Positions 18,853 to 27,788 are shown, counted from the stretch's first letter. The stretch is 64,000 nucleotides of DNA from JBMNUM01 sp050946275 (GCA_050946275.1 JBMNUM010000009.1:1-64000), one strand, 5' to 3'. Program-made: numbers and translations. The notes: generated by a model from the sequence alone, not told the origin.

Positions 18853-20760
18853 ATGGCTAACATCACGATCTCGCTGCCCGACGGCTCGACCAAGGAGCTC
18901 GAGGCGGGCGCAACCGTATACGATGTCGCCGCGAGCATCGGCGCCGGCCTGGCCAAGGCGGCTCTCGCCGGCAAGATCGACGGCATGCCCGTCGACATCA
19001 CGACGCCCGTGCCCGACGGTGCGGCGGTTGAGATCATCACGTCCAAGTCGCCCGAGGCGCTCGACATCCTGCGCCATTCGGCCGCCCACATCATGGCCCA
19101 GGCCATCAAGCGCCTGCATCCCGATGCGCAGTTCGGCATCGGTCCGTCGATCGAGGACGGCTTCTACTACGACATCGAGATCGGCCGTCCGGTGACGCCC
19201 GAGGACCTCGAGGAGATCGAGGCCGAGATGGCCAAGATCGTCAAGGAGGACCACCCGTTCACCCGCTGCGTCGTGAGCGCGAGCGAGGCCATGCAGCAGT
19301 TGCCCGGCCAGCCGCTCAAGGACGAGCTCATCTCCGAGATGGACGCCGATACGGTCATCTCGCTCTACACGCAGGGCGAGTTCACCGACCTGTGCCGCGG
19401 TCCGCACATTCCGAGCACGGGAAAGCTTCCCGCGTTCAAGCTCATGAAGCACGCCGGCGCATACTGGCGCGGCGATTCGAACCGCCAGATGCTGCAGCGC
19501 ATCTACGGCACGGCATGGTTCTCGAAGAAGGACCTCGAAGCCTACGTGACGCGCCTCGAGGAGGCCGCCAAGCGCGATCACCGCAAGATCGGCAAGGAGA
19601 TGGAGCTCTTCATGATGGCCGAGGAGGGTCCGGGCTTCCCGTTCTGGCTTCCTAACGGCATGATCTTGAAGAACTCGCTCATGGACTACTGGCACGAGAT
19701 GCAGGCCAAGTACGGCTACGACGAGATCACGACGCCCATCATCCTCAACAAGAGCCTGTGGGTGACGAGCGGTCACTGGGACCACTACAAGGACAACATG
19801 TACACGACGGAGATCGACGGCGAGGAGTACGCGGTCAAGCCGATGAACTGCCCCGGCGCCTGCCTCGTGTACAAGAGCAAGCCACGCTCGTACCGCGATC
19901 TGCCGCTGCGCCTCGCAGAGGCCGGCCATGACCATCGCCACGAGCTGAAGGGCGCGTTGCACGGCCTGTTCCGCGTCCGCGCGTTCACGCAGGATGACGC
20001 TCATCTCTTCATCACGCCCGAGCAGATCACCGAGGCGGTGCAGGACACGGCGCATCTCATCACGGCCTACTACGAGCAGTTCGGCTTCCCGTACCACATC
20101 GAGCTCTCCACGCGTCCCGAGGATTCGATGGGCAGCGACGAGGATTGGGAGCGCGCCGAGGAGGGTCTGCGCTCCGCGCTCGACTCCATGGGCGTCGACT
20201 ACATCGTCAACGAGGGCGACGGTGCCTTCTACGGCCCGAAGATCGACTTCCATCTGCAGGACTGCCTCGGCCGTACGTGGCAGTGCGGCACGATCCAGCT
20301 CGACTTCCAGCTGCCGCAGAACTTCGAGCTCGAGTACATCGATGCCGACGATAGCCGCAAGCGCCCGATCATGGTGCATCGTGCGGGCTTCGGCTCGTTC
20401 GAGCGCTTCATCGGCATGCTCACCGAGCAGTACGCCGGCAAGTTCCCGACGTGGTTGTCGCCGTGCCAGGTGAAGGTCCTTCCCGTGTCCGAGAAGACGC
20501 GTGATTACAGCCGCGAGGTCGCTGCCAAGCTGCGCGAGGCCGGCATCCGCGTGAAGCTCGACGAGCGCGATGAGAAGATCGGCTATAAGATCCGCGAGGC
20601 GCACGCCGTCGACCGCGTCCCCTACATGCTCATCTTGGGCGAAAAGGAGGCCGCGGCCGGCAACATCAGCGTCCGCGGGCGCGACAACAAGACGATGCAG
20701 CGCGACCTCGACGAGTTCATCGCCGATGTGGTGGCCGAGATCAAGGAGCGCCGCGGCTAA
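18853..20760 (+). CDS. thrS: threonyl-tRNA synthetase
   Basis: Charges tRNA-Thr and edits mischarged serine. The 635-residue protein has the full bacterial architecture: TGS domain (about 1-62), editing domain with HSAAH, class II catalytic core with NCPGACLVYK, motif 2 RHELKGALHGLFRVRAF, motif 3 HRAGFGSFERFIGML, and the anticodon-binding domain at the C-terminus. AAGGGA precedes the ATG. Length is typical. Confidence 0.98.
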   Translation: MANITISLPDGSTKELEAGATVYDVAASIGAGLAKAALAGKIDGMPVDITTPVPDGAAVEIITSKSPEALDILRHSAAHIMAQAIKRLHPDAQFGIGPSIEDGFYYDIEIGRPVTPEDLEEIEAEMAKIVKEDHPFTRCVVSASEAMQQLPGQPLKDELISEMDADTVISLYTQGEFTDLCRGPHIPSTGKLPAFKLMKHAGAYWRGDSNRQMLQRIYGTAWFSKKDLEAYVTRLEEAAKRDHRKIGKEMELFMMAEEGPGFPFWLPNGMILKNSLMDYWHEMQAKYGYDEITTPIILNKSLWVTSGHWDHYKDNMYTTEIDGEEYAVKPMNCPGACLVYKSKPRSYRDLPLRLAEAGHDHRHELKGALHGLFRVRAFTQDDAHLFITPEQITEAVQDTAHLITAYYEQFGFPYHIELSTRPEDSMGSDEDWERAEEGLRSALDSMGVDYIVNEGDGAFYGPKIDFHLQDCLGRTWQCGTIQLDFQLPQNFELEYIDADDSRKRPIMVHRAGFGSFERFIGMLTEQYAGKFPTWLSPCQVKVLPVSEKTRDYSREVAAKLREAGIRVKLDERDEKIGYKIREAHAVDRVPYMLILGEKEAAAGNISVRGRDNKTMQRDLDEFIADVVAEIKERRG

Positions 20761-20775
20761 GGGGTTTCGCCGGTC

Positions 20776-20804
20776 CTGGGACGTTCTCCCGGGGAGCGTC
20801 CCAG
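20776..20804 (+). terminator. thrS hairpin terminator
   Basis: CTGGGACG (20776-20783) pairs with CGTCCCAG (20797-20804), and the internal CTCCC/GGGAG extends the stem. It lies 15 nt after the thrS stop and 18 nt before mntP. No yybP-ykoY riboswitch can be recognised in the short mntP leader. Confidence 0.6.
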
Positions 20805-20822
20805 TTCACTCGGAGGCGGCAG

Positions 20823-21401
20823 ATGACGCTCGGAGCGACGATCATAGTTGGATTTGCATTGGCGATAGATGCCTTCGCGGTGACCATCGCCAATGCTTTT
20901 GCATATCCCGATTCGAGCAGGGGCCGCTCCTACATGGCCCCGGTTGCGTTCGCGGTGTTCCAGGGCGTGATGCCCGTAATCGGATATCTCATCGGCAATG
21001 CGCTCTCCGATATCATCGCCTCGTACAGCGGCATCGTGACGTTCGTGATCCTGGCGATCATCGGAGCGAATATGATTCGCGAGGGCATCAAGGAGTTGCG
21101 CGCAGATAAAAACGGCGATGCCGAAGCCGAGGCGGGCAAGAGCAAGGTGCGCCAGCTGGGGTTCGGTACGATTGTCCTGCAGGCCATCGCGACGAGCATC
21201 GACGCGCTTGCGGTGGGAGTGACGTTCGCGACTGGAACGCTTTCAATCGGCGTGGCGGCTACGATCATCGCGGTCATGACGCTCGCCGTGTGCACGGTCG
21301 CCTGGCTCATCGGTCGCAAGTTCGGCCACATCCTGGGAGCCCGCGCACAGTTGCTCGGTGGCGCGGTTCTCGTGATCATCGCGATCAAGGCTCTGTTGTA
21401 A
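20823..21401 (+). CDS. mntP: manganese efflux pump MntP
   Basis: Exports Mn(II) across the cytoplasmic membrane. The 192-residue product has about six membrane helices with the two family motifs: GFALAIDAFAVTIANAF in helix 1 and QAIATSIDALAVGVTF in helix 4, each with a membrane Asp that takes part in Mn transport in characterised members. A charged cytoplasmic loop separates the halves. GGAGG lies upstream of the ATG. Confidence 0.94.
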   Translation: MTLGATIIVGFALAIDAFAVTIANAFAYPDSSRGRSYMAPVAFAVFQGVMPVIGYLIGNALSDIIASYSGIVTFVILAIIGANMIREGIKELRADKNGDAEAEAGKSKVRQLGFGTIVLQAIATSIDALAVGVTFATGTLSIGVAATIIAVMTLAVCTVAWLIGRKFGHILGARAQLLGGAVLVIIAIKALL

Positions 21402-21460
21402 CGAGAGTAGGCGCTTGATCCTGCGCCCTCGAGGCGCATTTGACAAAGGATGTTCATTTC

Positions 21461-21614
21461 TTGGCACGTTTCGACAAATCCTCAATCGCCTCGGGCTCCA
21501 CAAAAGCCATAAGATGCCCAAATCCGGTGTCTTTTGACCCAAAAGGGTCCATCTGGACGGTCTTTGGGATGGAATTGCACGGTTCAGGCGTGAGGATTTG
21601 TCGAAACGTGCCAA
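21461..21614. repeat. 154-bp intergenic element with 24-bp perfect inverted ends
   Basis: A perfect 24-bp inverted repeat: the left arm 21461-21484 begins TTGGCACGTTTCGACAAATC and the right arm 21591-21614 is its exact reverse complement. The 106-bp interior contains a smaller hairpin, GACCC AAAA GGGTC (21536-21549). It fills the space between convergent mntP and asd, so it could end transcription from both sides, or be a miniature inverted-repeat element. No coding capacity. Confidence 0.7.
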
Positions 21615-21687
21615 AAATGCAGCCGGCACTGTCAATGAATGCCTTGACAGCGCCGGATGAGTCAGCTGGATATGGGGTTATCGATGC

Positions 21688-22707
21688 CTAGATCAGCATC
21701 TCGGCGATCTGGACGGCGTTGAGGGCCGCACCCTTGCGGATCTGGTCCATGACGAGCCACAGGGCGATGCCGTGCTCTACGGTCGGGTCCTTGCGGAGGC
21801 GGCCGACGTAGACGTCATCGGTGTGGGCGAGGAGGCCGGGCATCGGGTAGAGGTTCTCGGCCGGGTCGTCCATGACGGTGACGCCGGGGGCAGCCTCGAG
21901 CGCGGCGCGGGCATCCTCGACCGACACGTCGTCGGCGAACTCGATGTTGAGCGACTCGGCGTGGCAGCGCAGCACCGGCACGCGCACGCAGGTGGGAGCC
22001 ACGGCGATGGAGTCGTCTCCCATGATCTTCTTGGTCTCCGCGACCATCTTCCACTCTTCCTTCGTGTAATCGTCGTCGAGGAAGACGTCGATGTGCGGAA
22101 TCGTGTTGAAGGCGATCTGATGCGCGAAGGCGTTGATGGTGAGTTCCTCACCATCGAGGAACTGGCGCGACTGCTCGAAGAGCTCGTTCATGGCCTTGAC
22201 GCCAGCGCCCGATGCAGCCTGATAGGTGGAGACGACAACGCGCTTGATGGTGCCGAGCTCATGCAGCGGCTTGAGCGCGACGACCATCTCGATCGTCGAG
22301 CAGTTGGGATTGGCGATGACGCCGTTGTGCTTGAGGGCGTCATCCGGGTTGACCTCGGGGACGACGAGCGGCACACCGGGCTCCATGCGGAATGCGGAGG
22401 AGTTGTCGATCATCACGGCACCGGCCTTCACGACGTGCTCGCGCATGTCCTTGGAAACAGACGCGCCGGCGGAGAACAAGGCGATATCGATGCCGTCGAA
22501 GGAGTCGTGCGTCATCTCCTGGACCTCGAGCTTCTCGCCTGCGAAGTCGAGAAGCTTGCCCGCGCTGCGGTAGCTCGCCATGGGGACGATCTTGCTCGCG
22601 GGGAAGTTGCGCTGCTCGAGCACGTTGAGCATCTCGGCACCCACGGCACCGGTCGCTCCGCACACGGCGACGACGGGGTTCTTCGGCATTTCCTTGTTCC
22701 AAGCCAT
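21688..22707 (-). CDS. asd: aspartate-semialdehyde dehydrogenase
   Basis: Reduces aspartyl phosphate to aspartate semialdehyde with NADPH, feeding lysine/diaminopimelate, threonine and methionine synthesis. The 339-residue protein has the nucleotide-binding motif GATGAVGAEML and catalytic Cys136 in NPNCSTI, with YQAASGAG and the substrate-binding GxPxVVPEVN region. AAGGAG precedes the ATG. It lies downstream of lysC, the preceding enzyme of the pathway, on the same strand; the spacer carries a long palindrome. Confidence 0.97.
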   Translation of the reverse strand: MAWNKEMPKNPVVAVCGATGAVGAEMLNVLEQRNFPASKIVPMASYRSAGKLLDFAGEKLEVQEMTHDSFDGIDIALFSAGASVSKDMREHVVKAGAVMIDNSSAFRMEPGVPLVVPEVNPDDALKHNGVIANPNCSTIEMVVALKPLHELGTIKRVVVSTYQAASGAGVKAMNELFEQSRQFLDGEELTINAFAHQIAFNTIPHIDVFLDDDYTKEEWKMVAETKKIMGDDSIAVAPTCVRVPVLRCHAESLNIEFADDVSVEDARAALEAAPGVTVMDDPAENLYPMPGLLAHTDDVYVGRLRKDPTVEHGIALWLVMDQIRKGAALNAVQIAEMLI

Positions 22708-22756
22708 GCTTGCTCTCCTTCGCTTTTCGGGGCGTTCCCGAGGAGCGCTCCGCGTA

Positions 22757-22808
22757 GATGTGGACAGTCCAGATTTGACGAATGAGTCAAATCTGGACTG
22801 TCCACATC
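22757..22808. repeat. 23-bp perfect palindrome between lysC and asd
   Basis: The arms at 22757-22779 and 22786-22808 are perfect reverse complements (left arm begins GATGTGGACAGTCCAGATTT) with a 6-nt loop. A nearby 9-mer, ACTCATTCG at 22811-22819, can pair with CGAATGAGT at 22779-22787, which covers the loop, so an alternative fold exists. It could be a terminator/attenuator between lysC and asd or a mobile palindromic repeat. Confidence 0.75.
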
Positions 22809-22826
22809 CGACTCATTCGTTGGTGG

Positions 22827-24104
22827 TTAACGGCCCTTCGCGGCCTTCGCGGCCAGCTCCTCGCTCGACAGCTGCGTCTCCTCGAAGACCGTGTCGGCAT
22901 CGAGGCCGAACGCCTCGTGCAGGCAGCGGACCGCCTTCTCGGTCAGCGTCTCCTTGATGACGACCGAGACGCGGATCGACGAGGTGGAGATGAGCGAGAT
23001 GTTGATGCCGTTCTCCGCGAGCACGGAGAACATCTTGGCGGCGATGCCGGGGTTGGTCTTCATGCCGGCGCCGACGAGCGAGACCTTGGCGATCGACTCG
23101 TCGATGATGAAGCCGCGCGCGCCGAGCGTCTCGACGATGCCGTCCAGGCTCTCGCGGACCTTGGGCAGGTCGGCGAAGGGGGTCGTGAACGAGAGGTCCG
23201 TCATCCCGTTTTCCGAGACGTTCTGGACGATCATGTCGACGTTCGCGCCGATCTGCGCGATGGAGCCGAACACCTGCGCCGCAACGCCGGGCTGGTCGGG
23301 CACGCCTCGCAGCGTGACCTTCGCCTCGGAATTATCGTGCGCGATACCCGTGATGACCGCAGATTCCATTTCCGGTACCTCCTCGACGAACGTCCCCGGG
23401 TTGTCGCTGAACGCGGAACGGCAATGGATGACCACGCCGAAGTTGCGCGCGAACTCCACGGAGCGCGACTGGAGCACGCCCGACCCGCTGTCGGAAAGCT
23501 CCAGCATATCCTCGTAATTGATGCGGTCGAGCTTGCTCGCCCGCGGGCAGATGCGGGGGTCGGCCGTGTAGACGCCCTCGACATCGGTGTAGATCTCGCA
23601 GATGTCCGCCCCGGTCGCTGCGGCGACGGCGACGGCGGTCGTGTCGGATCCGCCGCGACCGAGCGTCGTGATGTCGCCCGAGCGCGTCACTCCCTGGAAG
23701 CCGGCCACGATGACGATGATGCCCTTCTCGAGCGCGTACATGATGCGGTCGGCGTTGATCTCGCGGATCTTGGCGTGCGAGTACGCGACGTCGGTGACGA
23801 TACCGGCTTGCGCGCCCGTGAAGGAAAGGGACTCGTAGCCCTTCGCCTGGATTGCCATGGCGAGCACCGACATGGAGATTTGCTCGCCGGCGGAGAGGAG
23901 CACGTCCATCTCGCGGCTCGGGGGAGTGGGGTTGACGGAATGGGCGAGCTTGACGAACTCATCCGTCGACTTGCCCATGGCCGACACGACGGCGATGACC
24001 TTGTGGCCCGCCTCGCGACGCTCGATCAGCCTGTCGGCGACGCGCTGGATGCGCGCTGCCGTTGCGACGGACGTGCCGCCGAATTTCATCACGACCAACG
24101 ACAT
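22827..24104 (-). CDS. lysC: aspartate kinase
   Basis: Phosphorylates aspartate, the committed step of the aspartate family. The 425-residue product starts VVMKFGGTSVA, the kinase signature, and has the catalytic domain to about residue 250 with GRGGSDTTAVA, followed by two ACT domains that normally bind lysine or threonine for feedback control (VTLRGVPDQPGVAAQVF and VSLVGAGMKTNPGIAAKMF). asd follows on the same strand. No lysine riboswitch is visible upstream. Confidence 0.97.
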   Translation of the reverse strand: MSLVVMKFGGTSVATAARIQRVADRLIERREAGHKVIAVVSAMGKSTDEFVKLAHSVNPTPPSREMDVLLSAGEQISMSVLAMAIQAKGYESLSFTGAQAGIVTDVAYSHAKIREINADRIMYALEKGIIVIVAGFQGVTRSGDITTLGRGGSDTTAVAVAAATGADICEIYTDVEGVYTADPRICPRASKLDRINYEDMLELSDSGSGVLQSRSVEFARNFGVVIHCRSAFSDNPGTFVEEVPEMESAVITGIAHDNSEAKVTLRGVPDQPGVAAQVFGSIAQIGANVDMIVQNVSENGMTDLSFTTPFADLPKVRESLDGIVETLGARGFIIDESIAKVSLVGAGMKTNPGIAAKMFSVLAENGINISLISTSSIRVSVVIKETLTEKAVRCLHEAFGLDADTVFEETQLSSEELAAKAAKGR

Positions 24105-24541
24105 TGGTGGTGCAACCGTCCTCGTAATCCCTTGTTTTCCCTGACTTTACAATCATAACCAAGTTGCCGCCTATGAAACCTGCGGAATGAGCCAGCGGAC
24201 GGGAGCGGTGGCAAGATGCCGGATGGGGTATGCCCTGTCACCGGCGGACGACCGGGTCGTGACGGGCGCACGGTGACTCGATGGCCTCGGCCGACTTGTT
24301 CTCGCGATGCTGTAGAATAAGGAAGGTTAAAAGGAGCCGGGCCCTGAACACGTTTCCCCTAGGGCCAGGAAAGGGGAAGCGCATGCAGGACCCGGAGCAC
24401 ATCGAGCTGCGCGAGAGAAGGATTCTTGAACAGCTCATATATTTGATGTGGTCTAATAGTAGCACTTGTTTTCATGGATGCAAGAGCATATCCGTGATTT
24501 GATGTGCGAAATTGCCGTCACCGGGGGAGTGGAGCGTAGAT
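24105..24541. other. intergenic region between lysC and the PadR-type gene
   Basis: This 437-bp stretch separates two divergent genes. It holds a GC-rich hairpin (GGGCCCT with AGGGCC near 24339-24374), the possible small gene at 24383-24502, and an AT-rich segment near 24435-24475 with TTGAAC at 24427, which is the most promoter-like part for the PadR gene. Nothing else is recognisable. Confidence 0.4.
24383..24502 (+). CDS. possible small protein or leader peptide, 39 residues
   Basis: ATG at 24383 follows AAAGGGGAAG, a good ribosome site, and opens a 39-codon frame (MQDPEHIELRERRILEQLIY...). The N-terminal half looks like an amphipathic helix. It ends 39 nt before the PadR-type gene. No family is recognised; it may be a leader peptide, a decayed gene, or not translated. 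Confidence 0.25.
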   Translation: MQDPEHIELRERRILEQLIYLMWSNSSTCFHGCKSISVI

Positions 24542-24976
24542 ATGTGGAGTGGATGCCACCCGAAGGACAACAACGAGCTCAAGGAATGCTCCGAGCTCGG
24601 CAAGAGCCTGAGCAGGATGTCGCAGCCGACGATCTTGGCGCTCCTCGCCAAGGCGGACGGCCCCCTTCACGGCTACCGCATCGTGAAGCTCGCCGCCAAC
24701 TCGCCGATGTTCGGTGGGAGCAAGCCCGATGCGGCGGGAATCTACCGCACGCTCAAGCGCATGGAGGAGCAGGGTTTCGTCACGGCCTCGTGGGATACTC
24801 CCGAGAGCGGTGCGGCAAAGCGCATGTTCACGCTCACCGACGAGGGGCGTGAGTGCCTACGCCGCTGGATCGACGCGCTCGCATGCTATCGCGAGACGAT
24901 CCAGGATCTGCGCGCGATGGCATCGGATGCGCTCGGCATCGACGTGCCCGACACCCCGGTCTGCGGGGGCCACTAG
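24542..24976 (+). CDS. PadR-family transcriptional regulator
   Basis: A 144-residue DNA-binding protein. The start is taken as ATG at 24542 with GGAG 7 nt upstream, not the in-frame TTG at 24512. After a 30-residue Asn/Glu-containing N-terminus comes a winged-helix domain (SQPTILALLAKADGPLHGYR...GIYRTLKRMEEQGFV...KRMFTLTDEGRECL) and a helical C-terminal dimerisation segment. PadR proteins usually repress efflux or detoxification genes near them, but no such gene is adjacent here, so its target is unknown. Confidence 0.85.
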   Translation: MWSGCHPKDNNELKECSELGKSLSRMSQPTILALLAKADGPLHGYRIVKLAANSPMFGGSKPDAAGIYRTLKRMEEQGFVTASWDTPESGAAKRMFTLTDEGRECLRRWIDALACYRETIQDLRAMASDALGIDVPDTPVCGGH

Positions 24977-25021
24977 CAGTCGCATGGCGATGGGTCGATC
25001 GTGGCTGTCATGATCGACCAG

Positions 25022-25043
25022 TTGGTTCGACTTGATAAACCAA
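25022..25043. promoter_or_regulatory. inverted-repeat operator candidate upstream of the XRE-cupin gene
   Basis: TTGGTT (25022-25027) and AACCAA (25038-25043) form a small inverted repeat just upstream of the -35 box. The nonamer GGTTCGACT inside it recurs as GGTTCAACT at about 25095, downstream of the -10 box, so two similar sites flank the promoter. This suggests autoregulation by the XRE protein; it is an inference. Confidence 0.4.
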
Positions 25044-25065
25044 GTGCTTTTGGGGGATTATGGAC

Positions 25066-25093
25066 TTGCATCCTTTTCGATTGGGTGCATAAT
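25066..25093 (+). promoter_or_regulatory. promoter of the XRE-cupin gene
   Basis: TTGCAT (25066-25071) and CATAAT (25088-25093) are separated by 16 nt, close to the vegetative sigma consensus. The transcript would start near 25100 and leave a leader of about 40 nt before the ATG at 25142. Confidence 0.6.
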
Positions 25094-25141
25094 AGGTTCA
25101 ACTATGTTCGGTGATACCTGTCAAAACACGAGGAGCGAGGG

Positions 25142-25747
25142 ATGATCAATCCCAACCTGGAAGAGACCGCGGTGAGAATCCGCGCGTTGCGGGAGGACTT
25201 GGGCTTCACGCCCGAGGAGATGGCCGAGGCCACGAACTGCAGCGTCGAGGAGTACATTGCGCAGGAATCAGGCGAGAAGGACATGTCCTTCACGTTCCTC
25301 TACAAGTGCGCCGAGAAGTTCGGTGTCGATGTCATCGAGATCCTCACGGGCGAGAACCCGCACCTGCAGGGCTATTCCCTCGTCCGTGCCGGCGAGGGAC
25401 TCTCCATCGAGCGCCATCCCGGGTTCGAGTACCTTCACATCGCCCCGACGTTCAAGGCTAAGCTCGCCGAGCCGTTCATCGTCACCATCCCGCCGAGCGA
25501 GGAGCCGGTGGATACCGAGAACATGCACCTGTCGCGTCATGAGGGCCAGGAGCTCGACTACATCCTGAGCGGTAATCTGGTCTTCTCGTACGAGGGCCGG
25601 ATCGAGGAACTCGGGCCAGGCGATTGCATCATGTACGACTCCGGACGGGGTCACGGCCTCGAGGCCATAGGCGGCGAGCCATGCGTGCTGCTCGCGGTGG
25701 TAATTCACCCGCAGGAGCGCAAGGAGATTCCCAGAGGGGAATTCTGA
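25142..25747 (+). CDS. XRE-family regulator with C-terminal cupin
   Basis: A 201-residue regulator: helix-turn-helix at about residues 8-65 (IRALREDLGFTPEEMAEATN) and a cupin small-molecule sensor at about 115-190 (RHEGQELDYILSGNLVFSYEG...LGPGDCIMYDSGRGHGLEA). XRE-cupin proteins commonly sit next to the catabolic gene they control. Here an acyl-CoA synthetase begins about 100 nt downstream on the same strand, so the effector may be a short- or medium-chain carboxylate; that is an inference. Confidence 0.9.
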   Translation: MINPNLEETAVRIRALREDLGFTPEEMAEATNCSVEEYIAQESGEKDMSFTFLYKCAEKFGVDVIEILTGENPHLQGYSLVRAGEGLSIERHPGFEYLHIAPTFKAKLAEPFIVTIPPSEEPVDTENMHLSRHEGQELDYILSGNLVFSYEGRIEELGPGDCIMYDSGRGHGLEAIGGEPCVLLAVVIHPQERKEIPRGEF

Positions 25748-25850
25748 GAGTCTCCACCGCAACAGAAATCCCCAATGACCACAAACCCGCGGATTCAGCC
25801 AAGCTACTAGCTAGGGCCGGCCTGTGCACGGTCTGAGAAGGGATTTCAAG

Positions 25851-27611
25851 ATGCGCAACATCAACGAACGCTACGTTATCGAGGAGTACGACGAAAACGG
25901 CGTCCTCACCAATTTCGACCTCAACATCCCCGAGAACTTCAACTTCGCCTACGACTGCGTCGACGACATCGCGCTCGCCGAGCCGGACCGTCCCGCGATG
26001 GTGTGGTGCAATCCCGAGGGCGAGGAGCACCTGTTCACCTTCGGCGACATCAAGTACTGGTCCGACAAGACCGCGCGCATGCTTGCCGACCACGGCGTCA
26101 AGCGCGGCGACATGGTCATGGTCATCCTGCGCCGCCATTATCAGTTCTGGTTCACCGCCGTCGCGCTGCACAAGCTCGGCGCGGTGATGGTGCCCGCGAC
26201 GTTCATGCTCAAGGAGCACGACCTCGAGTACCGCCTGAACTCGGCCGAGGTCAAGTACATCATCTGCACGTCGATTGGCTTTATCCCCGATGTCGTCGAC
26301 GCGACCGTTCCGCGCTGCCCGTCCGTCAAGGAGCTCTTCCTCGTCAATGGCGGCGGTGGCGGAACCGGCGATCCGAACGATCCAGCGATCGGAAGCGCGC
26401 TGAGCGGTCCCGAGCACATCTGCGAGCTCACGGCCCCGCGTGAGGGCTGGACGGACTTCAACGTCGCGGTCCGGGAGACGCCCGCGGAGTTCGAGCGCGT
26501 CGAGGTGAGCGTGACCGACCCGTTCCTCATGTACTTCTCCTCCGGCACCTCGGGCAACCCCAAGATGGTGCTCCACGGTGGTGCCTATGCGCTCGCCCAT
26601 ATCGTGACGGCCAAGCACTGGCACAACGTCGTCTCCGACGGCGGCATCCACTTCACGATCGCCGACACCGGATGGGGTAAGGCCGTGTGGGGCAAGTTCT
26701 ACGGGCAGTGGCTCATGGAGGCGTGCGTGATGACGTACGACTTCGACCGCTTCGACCCCGCCGCCATCCTCGGCCTCATCGAGCGCTACAAGATCACCTC
26801 GATCTGCGCGCCGACGACGATGTACCGCATGATGATGCTCGAGGACGTCGACTCGTTCGACCTCTCGAGCCTCGTGTACTCCACGACGGCCGGTGAGGCG
26901 CTCAACCCCGACCTGTTCGAGGCGTGGAAGGAGCACACCGGCCTCACGCTCTTCGAGGGCTTCGGCCAGACCGAGACGCCGCTGACTGTCGCCAACCTGA
27001 CGAACATGGTTCCGCGCCCCGGTTCCATGGGCAAGCCGAGTCCGCTCTACAACGTCGAGATCCACGATGCCGACGACAAGCGGTGCAATCCCGGCCAGAC
27101 GGGCGAGATCTGCATCAAGCTCGGCGACGATGGCAAGACGACGCCCCCCGGCATCATGATGGAGTACTACCGCAACGAGGAGCGCACCGCCGATGTGCTG
27201 CGCAATGGCTGGTACCACACCGGCGACACGGCATGGCTCGACGAGGATGGCTTCATGTGGTACGTGGGCCGCAACGACGACGTCATCAAGTCGAGCGGCT
27301 ACCGTATCGGGCCCTTCGAGATCGAGAGCGTGCTGCTCGAGCACGATGCCGTGAAGGAATGCGCGGTCACCGGCGTGCCCGACCCTCTGCGCGGTGCGGC
27401 CGTCAAGGCGACCATCGTCCTCATGGAGGGCTTCGCGGCTTCCGACGAGCTGACCGCCGAGCTGCAGAAGTGGTGCAAGGACCAGACAGCTCCCTACAAG
27501 TACCCGCGCATCGTCGACTATGTCGATGAGCTTCCGCGTACCATCAACGGCAAGATCCGCCGCAACGTGATCCGCGATAGGGATAAGGCTGAGGTTTCCG
27601 CTCGCTCTTAG
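25851..27611 (+). CDS. AMP-forming acyl-CoA synthetase
   Basis: Activates a carboxylic acid to its acyl-CoA through an acyl-adenylate. The start is taken as ATG at 25851, with GAAGGGA 7 nt upstream, giving 586 residues. It has the adenylate-forming motifs YFSSGTSGNPKMV, EGFGQTETP, the hinge region TGDTAWLDEDGFMWYVGR and the C-terminal lysine motif RTINGKIRR. The overall pattern resembles medium-chain (AcsM-like) more than acetyl-CoA synthetases. The upstream XRE-cupin gene probably controls it. The exact acid is not determinable. Confidence 0.9.
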   Translation: MRNINERYVIEEYDENGVLTNFDLNIPENFNFAYDCVDDIALAEPDRPAMVWCNPEGEEHLFTFGDIKYWSDKTARMLADHGVKRGDMVMVILRRHYQFWFTAVALHKLGAVMVPATFMLKEHDLEYRLNSAEVKYIICTSIGFIPDVVDATVPRCPSVKELFLVNGGGGGTGDPNDPAIGSALSGPEHICELTAPREGWTDFNVAVRETPAEFERVEVSVTDPFLMYFSSGTSGNPKMVLHGGAYALAHIVTAKHWHNVVSDGGIHFTIADTGWGKAVWGKFYGQWLMEACVMTYDFDRFDPAAILGLIERYKITSICAPTTMYRMMMLEDVDSFDLSSLVYSTTAGEALNPDLFEAWKEHTGLTLFEGFGQTETPLTVANLTNMVPRPGSMGKPSPLYNVEIHDADDKRCNPGQTGEICIKLGDDGKTTPPGIMMEYYRNEERTADVLRNGWYHTGDTAWLDEDGFMWYVGRNDDVIKSSGYRIGPFEIESVLLEHDAVKECAVTGVPDPLRGAAVKATIVLMEGFAASDELTAELQKWCKDQTAPYKYPRIVDYVDELPRTINGKIRRNVIRDRDKAEVSARS

Positions 27612-27735
27612 ACGAACGAGCGGAACCACCCGACGCTGCGAAGCGCCACGGCACGCCGCGGAGCCGCTGCGCGCCGTGCTGTTCCCCTTTTGTTCGAAAT
27701 AGGATGTCCGAAAACGTGCAAAGGGGAGATCTCCA

Positions 27736-27788
27736 ACCCTTTCTTTCGAAATGGGACGGCTCAAACGTCCTATTTCGAAAGAAAGGGT
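27736..27788. repeat. 23-bp inverted repeat (hairpin) in a 320-bp gap
   Basis: The arms 27736-27758 and 27766-27788 pair along 23 bp with one G-U type change and a 7-nt loop; the right arm ends TTTCGAAAGAAAGGGT. A related sequence, TTGTTCGAAATAGGATGTC, lies at about 27693-27711, so the gap 27612-27931 seems to contain a composite of the same repeat family. The rest of the gap is GC-rich near 27630-27680, and AT-rich promoter-like DNA lies near 27860-27900. No gene is seen. Confidence 0.65.

Noticed and set aside
18181..20604. 807-residue open frame on the minus strand opposite thrS
   Set aside because: Shadow of thrS; composition is dominated by Arg, Leu, His and Val with no domain.
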